From Astrocystis sublimbata (Eukaryota > Ascomycota > Sordariomycetes > Xylariales > Xylariaceae): a stretch of DNA of 36,586 nt. A program made the translations under genes and the position numbers. The DNA is taken from positions 1-36,586 of the forward strand of contig JAJNNY010000125.1 in the NCBI GenBank assembly GCA_022453515.1. The letters are read 5' to 3'. The notes beneath the pieces are model-generated. The model searched no databases and had not been told where the DNA came from. It worked only from the letters and a program-made list of their open reading frames with translations. The first letter of the stretch is position 1, and every line of letters starts with the position of its first letter. Positions 33,584-36,586 of the stretch are shown here, one piece after another.

Positions 33584-36500
33584 GAAGAAGTACCTACTCT
33601 ATTTTTGTACTATAGTTACTGATTGGATACTAGGAACTCTTTTTTTTGTAATATTACTTAGTAACTGTTTATGAACTAACTTTATTTATATATGCCTTTA
33701 TTTATATAGTAAGCTCGTTTATAGAAACTAGTTTTTTAAGTGCCCTGTTTGGGTTTTTTTTCATATAAGCGTTTATTAGGTTGTTTTTCCTATTAATCTA
33801 TCGTATTTTTACTATATCCCAGTTTTTATACGTTTTTTTAAATAATATAATATCGATTATAAGGCGTTTTTTTTATATAGTACTTAGTTTAATAAGATAG
33901 TTGTATAACGATTTTGAGTTTGTATAAATAACAAGGGGAATTTGGGGAATTCTAATCGTACAAGCGATCTTTTGTATAGTGGTTCTAAGGGTAATTATAT
34001 AGTTAAATCTATTAACCATACTATAGAGTTCGCTTGCAAGCATATTTTATATAACGCGTTTATATTTAACAGAGTTTTAGTAAACGATATTTCCTTTGAT
34101 TATAAAATTGCTTTTTATATAAATCTTATTTACTAGAATAATAACAAATCTAAGTTAAGAGCTAAAGTTTTTATTATTTATAAAAGAGCCGTTTATAAAA
34201 ATAAACATTTTTATACGGCTAAAATTAAATAGTATATATTATAATCCGTAGTCCTGGTTTTCGATTTATTATCTTAATCGTATATTAAATGTTTTAATGT
34301 TTTTTTCTATAGGTTCAACTATTTGCGCGGCTATTAAAAGGTTATATATAGCTTTTAGTTAGTATATAAATGCGATATATACTCCTTTAGTACGTTGGGT
34401 AACGTATTACTACGGAATTTTATTCGTATAAGGGTTTATTTCTTATAAATATTTTACCTATCCTTTCTGGGTAAAAATAAAATCTTATCCGTTAGTACAG
34501 ATATAGCCTCCGTTAAATTTAACTAGCTATTCTTTAGAAAGAATTGTTTTCGGTTTTACCTAAAAAGGGAACTTTTGTTCCTTATTATATAAAAACGCTT
34601 TTAATATAATATTAAGTATATTATCTATTTATAGTCCTGTAATACCGAAAGAATTAGGCCCTTTTTTAGTATATAAGAGGTATGGGTTGTATATAGAGAC
34701 TTTTATCCCAAGTTGCGTATAGTGGTACGTGTAATATGTTTTAAACCAATATAGCCCGGATTTTGCTAGGTTATAGAGTGGTTGTACGATCTTGAGTATT
34801 ATGCCTATAGGGTATTTGTCCTCGATTTCCTTCGGCAGGCGCGCGTAAATATCCCTGGTAAGCCGGTTGTACGACTGAGTGTAGGCCTGCGAAATATCTC
34901 GCAATTCTGTTCGTATTCCGTAGTCCTTAATTAACGAGGGGCCTAGTACTAGAATCAATCGTTGATTTATTCTCTGAATTATAAGCGACTATGTAAGGAT
35001 CTGTTCTTTTTTGCTATCTCTGTACTTTTGTATAACTAGCTTTAATTTTTCGTACGGTTTGGTAGATTTGCTTTTGATCTTTTGTATAAGCTTTGTTTTG
35101 AAAATACGTAGATTTTCATGTTTATTTAGGTCCTATTATATAAAATTAAATATACTTTGGATAGCTAAAGCGTTGATTTCTGCTGTGTTAGACTTTTGGA
35201 AGGGGGTTCCTGGTGTAGTAATTATATTATCCTGTTGTAGTTGTACGGCTAGTTTGAAATACTGCTGTTCTTTTGCCGTAAGGTGTGTTTCGGCTTTTGC
35301 TTTTCGAGGTCTGCCCCTCCTCCGCGGTTGCGGCATTTATACTACTTGTGGTTGATCTCCTTTTTTATACGAGGGAGTGTTTTCCCTGTAGTATGGCTTG
35401 ACCTGCGTATAGTGGAACTTCGCCGGCCCGTTAACTGTGTTAATAGTTACATCGCGACCTTCGATTATAGATACTTTTGTCAGATATAAGGGGTATGAGG
35501 TTATCCGTATTATTGGTTAAATGAGGGCTAGATGTAGGACCCATGTCAAGGGACCAGGTCCCCCATACTATTCTAGGACGAGCGCGTCTCGGGAGAGGAC
35601 AACAAGAAGAACAATCAATCACCACTTTACCACCTGCTGCAAGTTATCGCTTATATTTGACAACTTTATAGGGTCCTATCCAGCCCTATATTTCTCGCCA
35701 GACTATAACTTCGCTCTGGAGAGGTAGGGAAAGTACTTCGTACAAAAATGTTGGCCCGTTTCTTATAGCTAGGGCACGGTTAATATCAACCTTCGTACAG
35801 ATACTCCGTAGTATTCGTATAGCCTGTCGTACGGCTTCTGCCCTTTTTGTAATATTAGGGGAAGGAGGCGAATCCGCGTTAATCCTAGGGTACGCCCCGA
35901 AAACAAGGAGGGTAGGTACTAGGCCGTCTGGGCCTGCCGTATTATTAAAGGCTTTTATAGCTATTTGGAGGATCGTTTCGTCGTTTGTATAATAACTTAA
36001 TTCTTTATATAGAATATTAAACGTATAACGGAGAGGTCTATAGGTATGTTTAACCTTTCCGACTGCCCAGTAGGCTTTAATAGGTATTTCTTTATACAAG
36101 TATCTAATTATTTGTATATTGTTACGAAATTTTTCTAAGGAGAAATTTATACCTGGATTATATATAATAAAATCTGGGGGGCCTTAGTAGACATAGACCT
36201 AGCACTAGTATAGTATGTTCTAAGCATCCTTTACTAAGAGTATCCGAAGGAACTTGGCTGCCTAAAACAACGTAGTTAAATCGATTACGTAGAGAACTGG
36301 CTTGCCGTTTAGTTATATAATATTGATAATGATCTCGTAGTTAAAATTATACTCGTTTTTAAGTATAAATTTAAAACGTTGAGGGCTTTAGTTGTACGAT
36401 TAATATATGTGATAGAATTTCCTGATTTTTTCGAGTACTTTAGGATCGACGCTATTATGTCTAGCTGATTTTAAAAGCTTATATAGCTTTTTTATACAAG

Positions 36501-36586
36501 GGTAACTAAATCGCCTGTATAGTTAGCGTAGTTCAAACTCTATAAAATAGGCCACTTGCTTGCTTATACTTATATTAAAAAACTGG
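33584..36586 (-). pseudogene. Ty1/copia polyprotein, RIP-degraded, 5' part outside the window
   Basis: Read on the minus strand the order is integrase, reverse transcriptase, RNase H, which is diagnostic of Ty1/copia. Integrase (about 35663-36560): worn core text including GPPDFIIYN (catalytic Asp of the DAGTNF motif now Asn), then GKVKHTYRPLRYTF, NTAGPDGLVPTLLVFGAYPR and LPLQSEVIVWRE. After a nested LTR the frame resumes at about 35477 with SIIEGRDVTIN and a basic AT-hook-like RRRGRPRKAKAE near 35300-35330. RT (34629-35130): RLILVLGPSLI, LRDISQAYTQS, LKIVQPLYNLAKSGLYW. RNase H text such as YKRVIYNILTSEFYSIV is traceable further downstream. Many stops and CpA/TpG depletion with CpG retained indicate RIP. 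The element is dead. Confidence 0.87.
35478..35662 (+). mobile_element. Solo LTR nested in the copia integrase region, with target duplication
   Basis: A 185-bp TGTCAG...TGACA segment of the same family as 279-463, inserted opposite in orientation to the copia gene. It is flanked by a perfect 5-bp direct repeat, ACTTT (35473-35477 and 35663-35667). Ignoring the LTR and one ACTTT, the copia frame reads through from GPYK into VSIIEG, confirming a clean insertion. A solo LTR arises by recombination between the two LTRs of a full element. Confidence 0.88.

Noticed and set aside
33942..34136. 64-codon plus-strand frame in the right-hand AT-rich region
   Set aside because: It lies antisense to the degraded copia RNase H region and is low-complexity AT-rich text.

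Overview
The window comes from a filamentous ascomycete (Pezizomycotina). Genes have short GT-AG introns of about 44-95 nt. There is a fungal highly reducing polyketide synthase (HR-PKS), an FSH-type serine hydrolase and a rhodopsin-like (PTH11-type) membrane protein. Transposons are eroded into AT-rich, CpA/TpG-poor but CpG-retaining sequence with many in-frame stops, which is the mark of repeat-induced point mutation (RIP).

Layout, left to right. 1-463: eroded 3' end of an LTR element with its 185-bp LTR. 1224-9455 (minus): a six-exon HR-PKS, KS-AT-DH-MT-ER-KR-ACP, conceptually about 2652 aa, broken only by one extra base in a six-base homopolymer in the DH region. 9635-11495: a pogo/Fot1-type DNA transposon with 47-bp terminal inverted repeats, ending about 180 bp upstream of the PKS start codon; its transposase is full length in one frame but riddled with stops. 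10559-33583: three copies of the same 7.7-kb block in +, -, + order. 33371-36586 (minus): an eroded Ty1/copia element, itself interrupted by a 185-bp solo LTR with a perfect 5-bp target duplication.

The repeated block runs from the middle of the pogo element to the 3' LTR of the copia element. Each copy carries an FSH-family serine hydrolase (LovG/CtnB-like, 237 aa in three exons), a relic of a second DDE transposase, a four-exon rhodopsin-like membrane protein with one frameshift, an intronless 259-aa alpha/beta hydrolase, and an unassigned 85-codon ORF. The copies mirror about 18236 and 25904.5. The first centre lies in a native short inverted repeat (10-bp arms, 3-nt loop) whose unamplified form is still present at 33569-33591. 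The second lies at a native 8-bp palindrome, ATAGCTAT, still present at 10559-10566. An inverted triplication whose two junctions each fall on a small pre-existing inverted repeat is the structure expected from origin-dependent inverted-repeat amplification or fold-back template switching. It is the main discovery candidate here. An assembly or amplification artefact must be excluded.

Functionally, the PKS ends at its ACP and has no releasing domain, so the neighbouring FSH hydrolase is a natural candidate for a trans-acting product-releasing enzyme. The triplication would raise the dose of this hydrolase and of the alpha/beta hydrolase to three while the PKS stays single and frameshifted. 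The gene-bearing part of all three copies appears free of RIP although the surrounding transposons are heavily mutated, so the amplification, if real, should be recent.
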